The position numbers were made by a program, and so were the translations under genes. 64,000 nucleotides of DNA from Castellaniella hirudinis (lineage in GTDB: Bacteria > Pseudomonadota > Gammaproteobacteria > Burkholderiales > Burkholderiaceae_B). Numbering within the stretch: position 1 is the stretch's first letter; the number at the start of each line of letters is the position of its first letter. Location: contig NZ_JBHSDY010000005.1 in assembly GCF_042651965.1 (NCBI RefSeq), forward strand, positions 372,001 through 436,000, read 5' to 3'. This document shows, piece after piece, positions 1 to 8,610 of the stretch. Below the pieces are notes generated by a model. That model searched no databases, had not been told where the DNA came from, and saw nothing but the letters and a program-made list of their open reading frames with translations.

Positions 1-489
1 GGTCGAAAAGCACAGCGTGCCCAGCAGCGCCAGGCCCAGGCCCAGCAGGGTTTCCAGGGTGGCGGTCTGGCCGGCCAGTTCAGGCCAGAACAGCAGCGCC
101 AGGCCCGCGAGGCCAAAGGCGCCGCCCAGCATGACGCGCGGCGTGATGCGGGTGCCGAACCACAGGCGCGCGTTCAGCGCATTCCACAGGGTGGCGGCGG
201 AAAACACCACCGACACCAGGCCGCTGGAGATCCACTGCGTGGCGTTGTAGAAGCACAGGAAGTTCAGGCAGAACAGGCACAGACCCTGGCCCAGGCACAG
301 TACGTGGCCGCGCCGGTCCAGCCGCTGCAGGCGGCCCAGCGCGATCAGGGCGCCCAGCAGGATCGCCGAGGCGAGTCCGAAGCGGTAGAAGATCGACACC
401 GGGATGGCGACGATGCCCAGTTGCAGTTTGATGGCGATCCAGGTGGTGCCCCAGATCAATACGGTCAGCAAATACAGGAAGGCGTTCAT
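1..489 (-). CDS. EamA/DMT-family transporter, 5' part (cut by window edge)
   Basis: The minus-strand frame starting with ATG at 489 stays open to base 1, giving 163 N-terminal residues beginning MNAFLYLLTVLIWGTTWIAI. It shows at least five hydrophobic helices, and the IWGTTW..IK signature in the first helix is typical of EamA (drug/metabolite transporter, 10-TM) proteins of the inner membrane. The family exports small metabolites or amino acids; the substrate cannot be read from the sequence. A longer overlapping minus-strand frame with arginine/proline-rich translation is a shadow. The C-terminal half lies outside the window. The gene is divergent from the AraC regulator at 656, which could control it. 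Confidence 0.85.
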   Translation of the reverse strand, partial: MNAFLYLLTVLIWGTTWIAIKLQLGIVAIPVSIFYRFGLASAILLGALIALGRLQRLDRRGHVLCLGQGLCLFCLNFLCFYNATQWISSGLVSVVFSAATLWNALNARLWFGTRITPRVMLGGAFGLAGLALLFWPELAGQTATLETLLGLGLALLGTLCFST

Positions 490-655
490 GGTGAGGGTCG
501 GTTCGCCGGAACGGGACGCGCGCCCGTGTCAAAGTGGATCCGTGTCAGTCTAGGCGCGCCGCCGGCCGATGAATTGCCTTTTCTTGCGGATTTTTCGCTT
601 CAGGCGGCAGGCGGATCGTATCCGGGCCTGCCGCCTGGCGTACGATGAGCAGCTT

Positions 656-1555
656 ATGAACGCACTCGCCTCGGATCCGTCCGATTTTGCCCTGTTCCCT
701 ATGCTGCGCAGCGCCCGCGTCCAGTTGGATCGGGCGACCACGCTGGGCGAAGGCCTGGCCGCAGCCCAATGGAACCGCGACCTGCGCACCGGCCCTGGCC
801 TGGTGGACTACGACATGCCCGGCCACCATACCCTGTCGCTCTACCTGCAAGGCGGCGAAACCTGCTTTCGCCTGGATCACGGCGACCTGCGCGGCGGCGC
901 GGGCAAGTTCTGCGTACTGCCGGATCAGCATCATTCGCGTTGGAGCATGAACGATGACGTGCGCTTTCTGCATCTGTACATCACGCCCCGGCGTCTGGCG
1001 CGCGAGGCCGTCATGCGGCTGGACTGCGAGCCCCGCGCACTGGAGCTGCGTGATCGGACGTACATCCGCGACCCGTCTCTGGAGCGGGCATGCCGCGCGC
1101 TGCTGAACGTGGACTGGAGCGTGCCGGCCGGGCGGTTGGCCGCCAGCGCCGCCGCCGAGGGGGTGCTGCACCACCTGTTGACGCAGAGCACCGGGCGCCG
1201 CGCCCGGGCCGACGATCTGGGCGGACTGGCGCCGGCCGTGCGGCGCCGGGTGCGGGACTACGTCGACGCCCACCTGGACGAGGCCCTGACGCTGGACGAA
1301 CTGGCGGGCGTGGCGGTCCTGTCCACCTACCATTTCGCGCGCATGTTCCATGTGTCGTTCGGCGAACCGCCCCACGCCTGGGTGCTGGGGCGCCGTTTGG
1401 CGCGCGCGCGTGAGCTGCTGGCCCGTTCCCGGGATGACCTGGCCGGCGTGGCCCGGGCCTGCGGATTCGGCAGTGCCAGCCACTTCAGCCGCGTGTTCCT
1501 GCAGGCCACCGGCATCACGCCGGGCCGGTACCGCGCTGCCGTGGGCTTTGCTTGA
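656..1555 (+). CDS. AraC-family transcriptional regulator
   Basis: This 299-residue protein has an N-terminal cupin-like effector region and a C-terminal AraC double helix-turn-helix (about residues 195-295; LDELAGVAVLSTYHFARMF and the second-helix motif GFGSASHFSRVFLQATGITP are clear). Such proteins bind DNA as activators or repressors in response to a small ligand. I chose ATG 656 rather than the earlier ATG at 569 because residues before it (arginine-rich, from an upstream G+C frame) do not look like the family N-terminus. It is divergent from the DMT transporter gene. Its last 41 bases overlap the end of the convergent merR-type gene. The target is unknown. Confidence 0.88.
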   Translation: MNALASDPSDFALFPMLRSARVQLDRATTLGEGLAAAQWNRDLRTGPGLVDYDMPGHHTLSLYLQGGETCFRLDHGDLRGGAGKFCVLPDQHHSRWSMNDDVRFLHLYITPRRLAREAVMRLDCEPRALELRDRTYIRDPSLERACRALLNVDWSVPAGRLAASAAAEGVLHHLLTQSTGRRARADDLGGLAPAVRRRVRDYVDAHLDEALTLDELAGVAVLSTYHFARMFHVSFGEPPHAWVLGRRLARARELLARSRDDLAGVARACGFGSASHFSRVFLQATGITPGRYRAAVGFA

Positions 1556-1940
1556 ACCGGCCGGCTGCAGCCGCCTTGAGCAGGCGCTGAAAGGTCGGGC
1601 AGTGCGCATGGCTGACGGCGGGGCATTGCGCGGCATGGCGCAAACCCTGGCTCATGGCCCGCAGCCGTTTGATGGTCGCATCGATTTCGTCAGCTTTGGC
1701 CGACAGCACTGCGCGATCCACCTGCGGGGCGCCCGCAGGCGTGAGCATGGCGAGGATTTCGTCCAGTGAAAGGCCGCCGGCCTGCCCGAGCGCGATGAGC
1801 GCCAACTGATCCAGCACGCCGGGCGCGAAGCGCCGCCGTTCGCCGGCCGGGCGGGTCGAGGAGATCAAACCTTTCTTTTCATAGAACCTCAGTGTGGAGG
1901 ATGGTACGCCCGTGCGCCGGGCGACTTCTGCAATGTCCAT
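1515..1940 (-). CDS. MerR-family transcriptional regulator
   Basis: This 141-residue protein starts MDIAEVARRTGVPSSTLRFY, the winged helix-turn-helix of MerR regulators (residues 1-70), followed by a helical dimerisation region. A C-terminal Cys-x6-7-Cys stretch (CPAVSHAHC, around residues 108-116) may bind a metal or sense redox state, as in CueR/SoxR relatives; the effector is not identifiable. It is divergent from the DUF2938 gene, and the 81-bp gap holds a perfect MerR-type promoter with a 19-bp spacer reading toward that gene, so the DUF2938 gene is the likely target. The 3' end overlaps the convergent AraC gene by 41 bp. Confidence 0.88.
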   Translation of the reverse strand: MDIAEVARRTGVPSSTLRFYEKKGLISSTRPAGERRRFAPGVLDQLALIALGQAGGLSLDEILAMLTPAGAPQVDRAVLSAKADEIDATIKRLRAMSQGLRHAAQCPAVSHAHCPTFQRLLKAAAAGRFKQSPRQRGTGPA

Positions 1941-1950
1941 GACGCGCCTC

Positions 1951-1981
1951 TTGACTTGAAGTTGACTTTAACTTCTAGCAT
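1951..1981 (+). promoter_or_regulatory. MerR-type promoter/operator with 19-bp spacer
   Basis: A -35 hexamer TTGACT (1951-1956) and a -10 hexamer TAGCAT (1976-1981) are separated by exactly 19 bp. The spacer holds the dyad GAAGTT-gacttt-AACTTC (1958-1975). Overlong spacers carrying a dyad are the hallmark of promoters untwisted by MerR activators. The promoter reads toward the DUF2938 gene at 2022, and the regulator gene starts 11 bp on the other side. Confidence 0.8.
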
Positions 1982-2021
1982 ACCGGTGAATGAGGATCCG
2001 ATGGATGGAAAAGGAAAGGAC

Positions 2022-2516
2022 ATGATCTCGATGAGCGAAGGCGTCAGGGTGATTCTGGTCGGGGTGGGCGCGACCGTCGTGATGGATGTGTGGTCGCTCA
2101 TCCTGAAGGGCTTGGGCATGCCCACGCTGAATTTGGCGATGGTGGGCCGATGGGCCGGCCACGCCTGGAAGGGCAGGGTCGTGCACGCCGGCATCGCCCG
2201 GGCTGCGCCGGTGCCGGGCGAATCGGCGCTGGGGTGGATGGTGCATTACGCCGTGGGGATCGTGTTCTCCGCCGTGCTGGCGGGCGTGTGCGGTACGGCG
2301 TGGCTGCATGCCCCCACCTGGCCGCCCGCCCTGGCGGTCGGTCTGGCGACGGCTGCCATGCCTCTGTTCGTCATGCAGCCCGCCATGGGCGCGGGGATTG
2401 CCTCGTCGCGCACGCCGGCGCCGCTGAAAAACTGCCTGCGCAGTCTGCTTGCGCATGCCGTCTTTGGCTGCGGGCTTTATCTGTCTGCCGTCGCGCTCAA
2501 ACAGGTGTGGGTGTGA
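2022..2516 (+). CDS. DUF2938 family membrane protein
   Basis: This is a predicted inner-membrane protein of about 164 residues with four or five hydrophobic segments. The family features GVGATVVMDVWSL near the N-terminus, LNLAMVGRWAGH, and FVMQPAMGAGIASSRTP match DUF2938 proteins, whose function is unknown. I chose ATG 2022 because it follows GGAAAGGA at good spacing; upstream in-frame starts at 1956 and 2001 overlap the MerR promoter. Expression is probably switched by the divergent MerR protein through the 19-bp-spacer promoter just upstream. Confidence 0.8.
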   Translation: MISMSEGVRVILVGVGATVVMDVWSLILKGLGMPTLNLAMVGRWAGHAWKGRVVHAGIARAAPVPGESALGWMVHYAVGIVFSAVLAGVCGTAWLHAPTWPPALAVGLATAAMPLFVMQPAMGAGIASSRTPAPLKNCLRSLLAHAVFGCGLYLSAVALKQVWV

Positions 2517-2572
2517 ACGGCGGCCAGGGTGTTAATCTATAGCCCGTTTCATTCCCTCCACGACGCGTCTCC

Positions 2573-3220
2573 ATGTCCACCCCCCCCGGTTCCGCGCCCG
2601 CCGCGGATGGCGGCATTCTGCAGTATGTCGCTTCCAGCCAGTTGCCTATGCCCTGGGCCGTCTTCCGGATCCACGCTTTTGCCGAGCCCGCCACGGGCAA
2701 GGAACACGTGGCCCTGACGCTGGGCGACCCGTTCGGGGATGAGCCCGTGCTGGCGCGCATCCATTCCGAGTGCCTGACGGGCGACGCCCTGTTCAGCCAG
2801 CGCTGCGATTGCGGCGCCCAACTGGAGGCCGCCCTGCAGCGCATTGCAGAGGAGGGCCGGGGCATCATCATGTACTTGCGCCAGGAAGGCCGGGGTATCG
2901 GTCTGCTGAACAAGATCCGCGCCTATCAGTTGCAGGACGAGGGCGCCGACACGGTCGAGGCCAACGAACGCCTGGGGTTCCCGGCCGACATGCGCCGCTA
3001 CGATCTGTGCCGCCCCATGCTGGATCATTTCGGCATCCGCAGCGTGCGCCTGATGACCAACAACCCGCGCAAGGAGCGCGTGTTGACGGACCTGGGCATC
3101 ACGGTCGCCGAGCACATCCCGCTGCAGGTCAACCGCAATCCCTACAACGAGCAATACCTGCGCACCAAGGCGCGCAAGCTGGGCCACCAGTTCAAGGAAT
3201 ACTTCGGCGAAGCCCCCTAG
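2573..3220 (+). CDS. ribA: GTP cyclohydrolase II (riboflavin synthesis)
   Basis: This 215-residue protein catalyses the first step of riboflavin synthesis, GTP to 2,5-diamino-6-ribosylamino-pyrimidinone phosphate with release of formate and pyrophosphate, in the cytoplasm. The zinc site is visible as Cys67, Cys78 and Cys80 (HSECLTGD...RCDCG), and the catalytic stretch RQEGRGIGL is at 103-111. The length matches stand-alone RibA (about 200 residues), with no RibB domain fused. The stop codon TAG (3218-3220) is the first part of the terminal inverted repeat of the element at 3217-3381, so the insertion may have set the present C-terminus. Confidence 0.96.
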   Translation: MSTPPGSAPAADGGILQYVASSQLPMPWAVFRIHAFAEPATGKEHVALTLGDPFGDEPVLARIHSECLTGDALFSQRCDCGAQLEAALQRIAEEGRGIIMYLRQEGRGIGLLNKIRAYQLQDEGADTVEANERLGFPADMRRYDLCRPMLDHFGIRSVRLMTNNPRKERVLTDLGITVAEHIPLQVNRNPYNEQYLRTKARKLGHQFKEYFGEAP

Positions 3221-3381
3221 TGTCCTGTCTGGCTAGTTCCGATCTTTACCTTCGGCGCCTGGCCTCGCCATGCTGCGTTGCAAATCCTCGCGATAGCACC
3301 GCTATCGCTGCGGTTTGCGCCTTGCCTGACAAGCCCATGCATCCGAATTTAAATGACCAAACTAACCAGACAGGACACTAG
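3217..3381. repeat. 165-bp palindrome-ended MITE-like repeat
   Basis: The left end CTAGTGTCCTGTCTGG (from 3217) is the inverted complement of the right end (to 3381). The match runs about 23 bp with a single mismatch, starting and finishing with CTAG. Inside lies a perfect 8-bp hairpin, GCGATAGC-acc-GCTATCGC, near 3290-3308. There is no ORF. Long terminal inverted repeats on a non-coding core fit a miniature inverted-repeat transposable element or a large REP/terminator-like palindrome. It abuts ribA and supplies its stop codon. Confidence 0.7.
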
Positions 3382-3619
3382 CGCAGGCCGGGCGGCGTAT
3401 CCAGACGGGCCGTTTCGCGGCTCGTGCGCGTCGTGCTCACCAGTCCGATCGGCCCTGAAAACCATGCCGCAGGGTCGGGAGAGCCGCGCGCACGACAGGC
3501 CTCATGGATAATACCGATGGTGACCAGGATTGCCGACATGTTAAAACTCGAAGAGTTGCAGGCTTCTTTTCAGCGGACTTTATCGTGACGACTGACCTAC
3601 ATCCACCCACGCTCGTGTG

Positions 3620-5782
3620 ATGTTCCCCCTGCTCAAGCCCCTCATCCCCCTTTATGTCCAGGAACCCGGTCCGGACGTGGGTACGTTGCTGTCGTCCGAA
3701 CATACCGACCGCTCCCACATCCTGGCCCTGATCCGGCTGGGGGACTATTCGCAGGACGCCTTCCTGGCGACGGATACGCACGGCATCATCGTCTACATGA
3801 ACCGCAGCGCCGAGCGCCTGTTCGGCTATCGCCGGGGCACCGCCATCGGGCTCGGCGTCGCAACCTTGCTGCCCGACGTGGGCGACATCAATCAGCGGCT
3901 GCAGCAGCCTGGCTCGCGCGATACGCTGCCGTGGCGCGGCCAGGGCCTGGACCAGCAGCGCCAGCCCCTGATGCTGGTGGGGGCCGCCACGCACATTCCG
4001 TCGCCCACCGGCCACAGCCACCTGTACGTCATGCGCGTGCGCCGGCCGGGCCTGCACGACACCGACCGCCAGGCCGAACTGGCTTCGCTGGTCTACCGCA
4101 GCACCAGCGAAGGCATGCTGGTGCTGGACCCCAAAGGCTTCATCCTGGACGTCAACCCGGCGTTCGTGAAGCTGCGGGGGCGTCCCGAATCCGAAGTCAT
4201 CGGCCGGCACGTCCGCTGCCTGAATTCCCCCTGCCACGACCGCGAGTTCTACCGGGTCATGTGGCGCGCGGTGATGGAGACCGGCAGTTGGCAGGGCGAA
4301 CACTGGGGGCAGCACGCCAACGGCGAACTGTACCCTGAATGGCTCAGCATCAACACATCCTACGGCGCGGACGACGAAGTCCATCGCCGGGTGATGATCT
4401 TTTCCAATATCGCCGAGATCAAGCAGGCCGAGGCCATCATCTGGAAGCAGGCCAATTTCGACCGCCTGACCGACCTGCCCAACCGGCAGATGTTCCATGA
4501 TCGCCTGGAGCAGAGCATCCGCAAATCCCGGCGCACCGGCAGCCGTACTGGGCTGCTGTTCCTGGATCTGGATCGCTTCAAGGAAATCAACGACACCCTG
4601 GGCCACGCCATGGGCGACGAACTGCTGAAAGAAGCCGCCCGGCGGCTGAGCGGCTGCGTGCGCCAGAGCGATACCGTGGCCCGGCTGGGCGGCGACGAAT
4701 TCACGGTCCTGCTGGATGACATCCGCGAACCGCGCGACGTCGAGCGCCTGACCCGCAACATCCTGCGCCGGCTGGCCGAGCCTTTCCGCCTGGGGGTCGA
4801 GACCGTCTTCATCTCCACCAGCATCGGCATCACCTTTTACCCGGACGACGCGGCCGACGCCGAGGCCCTGCTGAACAACGCCGACCAGGCCATGTACGCC
4901 GCCAAGGCCGAGGGCCGCAACCGCAGCTGCTATTTCACGCTGTCGATGCAGGAACAGGCCCAGACCCGCATGCGGCTGGTCAACGACCTGCATCTGGCGC
5001 TGGACCAGAACCAGTTCTCGCTGGACTACCAGCCCATCGTCGATCTGACCAACGGCCGCATCATCAAGGCCGAGACCCTGCTGCGCTGGCATCACCCGGT
5101 GCGGGGGCTGGTGTCGCCCAGCGAATTCATTCCCCTGGCCGAGGAAACCGGCATCATCCGCTCCATCGGCGACTGGGTCTTTTGCGAGGCCACCCGCCAG
5201 GTCGCGGAATGGCGCCGCCAGTATGGGCTGGACATGCAGGTCAGCGTCAATATTTCCCCGGCGCAGTTGCGCCACGAGGGCCTGGATCACGCCTTCTGGC
5301 GCAGCCATCTGGACACCCTGGGCCTGTCGCCGCGCCAGGTCATCATCGAAATCACCGAAGGCCTGTTGATCGATTCGGGCGACGAGCGCATCCAGCGCCA
5401 ATTGGACGCCTTCCGCGACGCCGGCATGCAGGTCGCGCTGGACGACTTCGGGACCGGCTATTCTTCGCTGTCCTATCTGCGCAAGTTCAACATCGATTTT
5501 CTCAAGATCGACCAGTCTTTCGTGGCCAATCTCAGTTCGGAGGGTCCCGACCTGGCCCTGTGCGAGGCGGTCATTCTGCTGGCGCACAAACTGGGCCTGC
5601 GCGTGGTGGCCGAGGGCATCGAGTCGCGCGAGCAATACGCGCTATTGGCCGCCGCAGGCTGCGACTACGGCCAGGGTTATCTGTTCGCCCGGCCGCTGGC
5701 GCCCATCGATTTCGAGCCCTTGCTGGCCAACGGCACGGATCTGCGCCCGGGCGCCCAGCCCGCCAAGCGACTGATCCACTAG
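3620..5782 (+). CDS. PAS-PAS-GGDEF-EAL cyclic-di-GMP signalling protein
   Basis: This 720-residue cytoplasmic protein has two PAS sensor domains (about 35-140 and 155-270), a GGDEF domain (about 285-440) and an EAL domain (about 460-705). The diguanylate cyclase motif GGDEF is intact at 357-361. In the phosphodiesterase domain the EAL motif reads ETL (485-487), but the metal-binding glutamates and lysine (NISPAQL, ITEGLL, DDFGTGYSSL, LKIDQSF, AEGIES) are kept, so activity is plausible. A GTG lies directly before the ATG at 3620. No clear ribosome binding site is visible, so the start is uncertain. It stands alone after the repeat element. The minus-strand frame over the same region is a shadow. 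Confidence 0.93.
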   Translation: MFPLLKPLIPLYVQEPGPDVGTLLSSEHTDRSHILALIRLGDYSQDAFLATDTHGIIVYMNRSAERLFGYRRGTAIGLGVATLLPDVGDINQRLQQPGSRDTLPWRGQGLDQQRQPLMLVGAATHIPSPTGHSHLYVMRVRRPGLHDTDRQAELASLVYRSTSEGMLVLDPKGFILDVNPAFVKLRGRPESEVIGRHVRCLNSPCHDREFYRVMWRAVMETGSWQGEHWGQHANGELYPEWLSINTSYGADDEVHRRVMIFSNIAEIKQAEAIIWKQANFDRLTDLPNRQMFHDRLEQSIRKSRRTGSRTGLLFLDLDRFKEINDTLGHAMGDELLKEAARRLSGCVRQSDTVARLGGDEFTVLLDDIREPRDVERLTRNILRRLAEPFRLGVETVFISTSIGITFYPDDAADAEALLNNADQAMYAAKAEGRNRSCYFTLSMQEQAQTRMRLVNDLHLALDQNQFSLDYQPIVDLTNGRIIKAETLLRWHHPVRGLVSPSEFIPLAEETGIIRSIGDWVFCEATRQVAEWRRQYGLDMQVSVNISPAQLRHEGLDHAFWRSHLDTLGLSPRQVIIEITEGLLIDSGDERIQRQLDAFRDAGMQVALDDFGTGYSSLSYLRKFNIDFLKIDQSFVANLSSEGPDLALCEAVILLAHKLGLRVVAEGIESREQYALLAAAGCDYGQGYLFARPLAPIDFEPLLANGTDLRPGAQPAKRLIH

Positions 5783-5807
5783 GCGCCCAGAACCTGCCAA
5801 GCCAGGT

Positions 5808-7388
5808 TCAATCAGCTTTCAGGCAGTCGGACGTCGCGGGCAGCACGGCCCAATGCAGATCGATCACTTTGCCCTTGGGGCCGGACCAGGGCACCTCATC
5901 CACCCCTTTCCAGGGCGCTGCGTCATATAAGGCCTGCACGGCGGGCGCCGGTGCGGCGCGTCCCTGTTCGCTGTAGGCGAGCAGCGCGCCGCAGCGCAGG
6001 GCCGCGCCCGGGGCGAACCAGGGGGATTGCTCGTCGCTGGCGTCGATCCAGACCCGGGTGTCGGGACTGATGTGCACGGCGATGTTGCCGCCCAGCCAGG
6101 TGTTCGAGACCACGACGCGCAGAGGCCGCCCGGGCTGGTGGTCTTGCCAGTGCCGCAGCGCCTGCGCGGCCAGCGCCGGCCCGGGGTAGGTGGAGCGGGA
6201 GGCGTGGCCCGTCATCTGCGCGATCGGACCCCGGGCGGCGGCGTAGCCGACGGCCATCACGACGTGCAGGGCGATCGTCAGGATCAGGACGCGGCGCAGT
6301 TGCACCGTCTCGGGGCCGCGCAGCCAGCCCAGTCCGTAGAAGCCGAACAACACGAAGAAGGTGCTGCCCCAGGACGCTTCCAGCCGCGAGCCCAGCACCA
6401 CCGAGATCAGCACCGTGCTGAAAAAGGGCGCCAGGCCGACCCACAGCAGGAAGCGCCGGTCCTCGGCGGCCAGATCGAACCAGTAGCGCGGCGCGGCGGC
6501 GGCGCCTGCGAACTGTTCATCGTTGGCCGCATGGCCGGGAGCACGGTCGCCCCGGCGCTTGCGCCACAGCGTCCAGGCGGCCAACGCCAGCGCCATGGGC
6601 GCCAGCCGTCCGGCCTGATCCAGGGTGAAGTCCAGCAAGTCTTTCAGGGCGGCCGCCCGACCGCCCGCAGCCAATGAGGCGTCGGCGTAGCGCAGCGGTT
6701 CGAAGTCGTGCTGGTCCAGCCACCACAGGTGCGGGCTGAGCACGATCAGAAACGCCGCGGTCGCGACGGCGATGCCGCGCCAGACGTCCGGGCGGCGCAG
6801 CGCGCCGCAGCGCAACGCGTACAGGAAGAAGGCGGCGAACTGGATCAGGGCGCTGTATTTGGTCAGCATCGCCAGGCCGCCGACTGCGCCCAGCAGCGCC
6901 CAGTCGCGCATCCGGCCGCCGCGCAGCGCACGGTGGTACAGCCAGATCGAGGCGGTGATCGACCAGAGCTGCGCCGTGTTGTGGTTGTAGATCGTGCCGC
7001 GCAGCGAGAAATAAGCGGTCACCGAGACCAGCAGCATGGCGATCAGCGCCCGATGCGGCGTGGTGATCTCGCGGCCCAGTTTCCAGACGAACCACAATCC
7101 CAGGGCCGAAAACAGCTGCCCCATCAGGAAAGGCAGCCAGACCGGCCGGCCCAGCAGTTCCGTGGCCAGATGCATGAACCAGGAGGGCAGGGGCGGATGC
7201 TTGGTATAGCCCAGTTCCAGGCTGGCCGCCCAGACGAGCTCTTCCATGCCGTCCAGGTCGGGGGCCGTATGGCTGAGGGCGCACAGCACCGTCCAGAGCG
7301 TGACCATGCCCAGCAGGCACAGCAGCGCCAGGGCGGCGCCCGGCGGTCGGGCGAGCAGGGGAATCTTGGGGAGAGCGGCCGGCAGCAT
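5808..7388 (-). CDS. Glycosyltransferase family 39 (ArnT/PMT-like) membrane protein
   Basis: This 526-residue polytopic protein has about ten hydrophobic segments and a C-terminal periplasmic part. The first periplasmic loop contains the acidic pair and the KHPP motif (D44-E50 and K63-P66 in DLDGMEEL...GYTKHPPLPSW), the catalytic signature of GT39/GT83 enzymes that move a sugar from a polyprenyl-phosphate donor to lipid or protein. Acceptor and sugar are not identifiable. The residues just before ATG 7388 give no strong ribosome binding site. It is convergent with the GGDEF-EAL gene and divergent from lipA. Confidence 0.88.
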   Translation of the reverse strand: MLPAALPKIPLLARPPGAALALLCLLGMVTLWTVLCALSHTAPDLDGMEELVWAASLELGYTKHPPLPSWFMHLATELLGRPVWLPFLMGQLFSALGLWFVWKLGREITTPHRALIAMLLVSVTAYFSLRGTIYNHNTAQLWSITASIWLYHRALRGGRMRDWALLGAVGGLAMLTKYSALIQFAAFFLYALRCGALRRPDVWRGIAVATAAFLIVLSPHLWWLDQHDFEPLRYADASLAAGGRAAALKDLLDFTLDQAGRLAPMALALAAWTLWRKRRGDRAPGHAANDEQFAGAAAAPRYWFDLAAEDRRFLLWVGLAPFFSTVLISVVLGSRLEASWGSTFFVLFGFYGLGWLRGPETVQLRRVLILTIALHVVMAVGYAAARGPIAQMTGHASRSTYPGPALAAQALRHWQDHQPGRPLRVVVSNTWLGGNIAVHISPDTRVWIDASDEQSPWFAPGAALRCGALLAYSEQGRAAPAPAVQALYDAAPWKGVDEVPWSGPKGKVIDLHWAVLPATSDCLKAD

Positions 7389-7570
7389 GGCGGGGAGTAT
7401 ACCGGGCGGTGCGGTGTCGCGAAATAGTCTTTATATCGGCTTCATGGCGGCCGATGACCCCGTTGCCGGGTCGGACGCGGCGGTGCGCTGGGGGGCGCGT
7501 GGTACTATCCGCACAGGTGCTCGCCGGGGGTGACGAGCGCCCGTTTTCGACCACTTCCCGCAGGTTTTCC

Positions 7571-8557
7571 ATGACGACCGAAGTCCCCATCATCCGCGCC
7601 CGCTCCGGAGCCAAATTCATCAGCCCGCAAGGCACCAAAGCCGTCAAAGACGGCATGCGTCCCAGCGAGCTCACCGAGATCCCCAATTCCGAGCCCAAGC
7701 CGTCCTGGCTGCGGGTGCGGATCCCGGCCGGCGCGCGCTACCAGGAAGTCCGCGAGATCGTCCAGACGCACAAGCTGAACACGGTCTGCGCTGAATCCAA
7801 GTGCCCCAACATCGCCGAATGCTGGGGGCGGGGCACGGCGACCCTGATGCTGATGGGTTCGGTCTGTACGCGGGCGTGCAAATTCTGCGCCGTCAGCACC
7901 GGCAATCCCCACGGCTGGCTGGACCACGACGAACCCGCCAGCGTGGCCGACGCCGTGGCGCTGATGCAGCTCAAGTACGTGGTGCTGACCTCGGTCGACC
8001 GCGACGACCTGGTCGACGGCGGGGCGGGTCACTACGCCGCCTGCATCCGCGCCATCCACGAACGTTCGCCGCAGACGGCGGTCGAGGCCCTGACCCCTGA
8101 TTTCAAGGGTGATCACGGCTGTATCGAAAAGATCCTGGACGCCGGCCTGACGACCTTTGCCCAGAACGTCGAAACGGTCGAACGCCTGACCCACGTCGTG
8201 CGCGACGCCCGCGCCGGCTATCACCAGACGCTGGACGTGCTGGCCCACGCCAAGGCCTATGCGCCGCATACCCTGACCAAGACCAGCATCATGCTGGGCC
8301 TGGGCGAGACCGACGAGGAAATCGAGCAGGCGATGGACGACATCCGCGCCGCCAACGTCGATATCCTGACCTTCGGCCAGTACATGCGGCCCACGGCCAA
8401 CCACCTGCCGGTGCGCCGTTTCGTCACGCCCGACGAATTCCGCGCCTACCGCGACCTGGGCCTGTCCAAGGGCTTCCGCGAAGTCGTGTCCGGCGCGCTG
8501 GTGCGGTCCAGCTACCGCGCCGAACAGGTCCTGGAAAAGGACAACGTCGGGCTCTGA
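7571..8557 (+). CDS. lipA: Lipoyl synthase
   Basis: This 328-residue radical SAM enzyme inserts two sulfurs into protein-bound octanoyl chains to make lipoyl groups. The auxiliary cluster cysteines are C73, C78 and C84 (CAESKCPNIAEC) and the SAM-cluster cysteines are C99, C103 and C106 (CTRACKFC). The C-terminal RSSY serine that ligates the auxiliary cluster is present. I chose ATG 7571 because the N-terminus MTTEVPIIRARSGAKF is family-like; the reading frame extends to 7409 without homology. No lipB is next to it here, unlike the common lipB-lipA arrangement. Confidence 0.97.
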   Translation: MTTEVPIIRARSGAKFISPQGTKAVKDGMRPSELTEIPNSEPKPSWLRVRIPAGARYQEVREIVQTHKLNTVCAESKCPNIAECWGRGTATLMLMGSVCTRACKFCAVSTGNPHGWLDHDEPASVADAVALMQLKYVVLTSVDRDDLVDGGAGHYAACIRAIHERSPQTAVEALTPDFKGDHGCIEKILDAGLTTFAQNVETVERLTHVVRDARAGYHQTLDVLAHAKAYAPHTLTKTSIMLGLGETDEEIEQAMDDIRAANVDILTFGQYMRPTANHLPVRRFVTPDEFRAYRDLGLSKGFREVVSGALVRSSYRAEQVLEKDNVGL

Positions 8558-8610
8558 CCCGCAGGCCCGCGGGGGCGTCGGCCCCCGGCCGATCCCCCAA
8601 GGAGCCGATC

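Noticed and set aside
3437..5635. A 732-codon minus-strand open frame opposite the PAS-PAS-GGDEF-EAL gene
   Set aside because: The plus-strand frame has clear domains and motifs throughout; the minus frame is a high-GC shadow with no family features.
8558..8610. Hairpin GGGGGC-GCCCCC between lipA and the pirin gene as a terminator
   Set aside because: It has no T tract and the ribosome binding site of the pirin gene follows directly, so read-through is likely.
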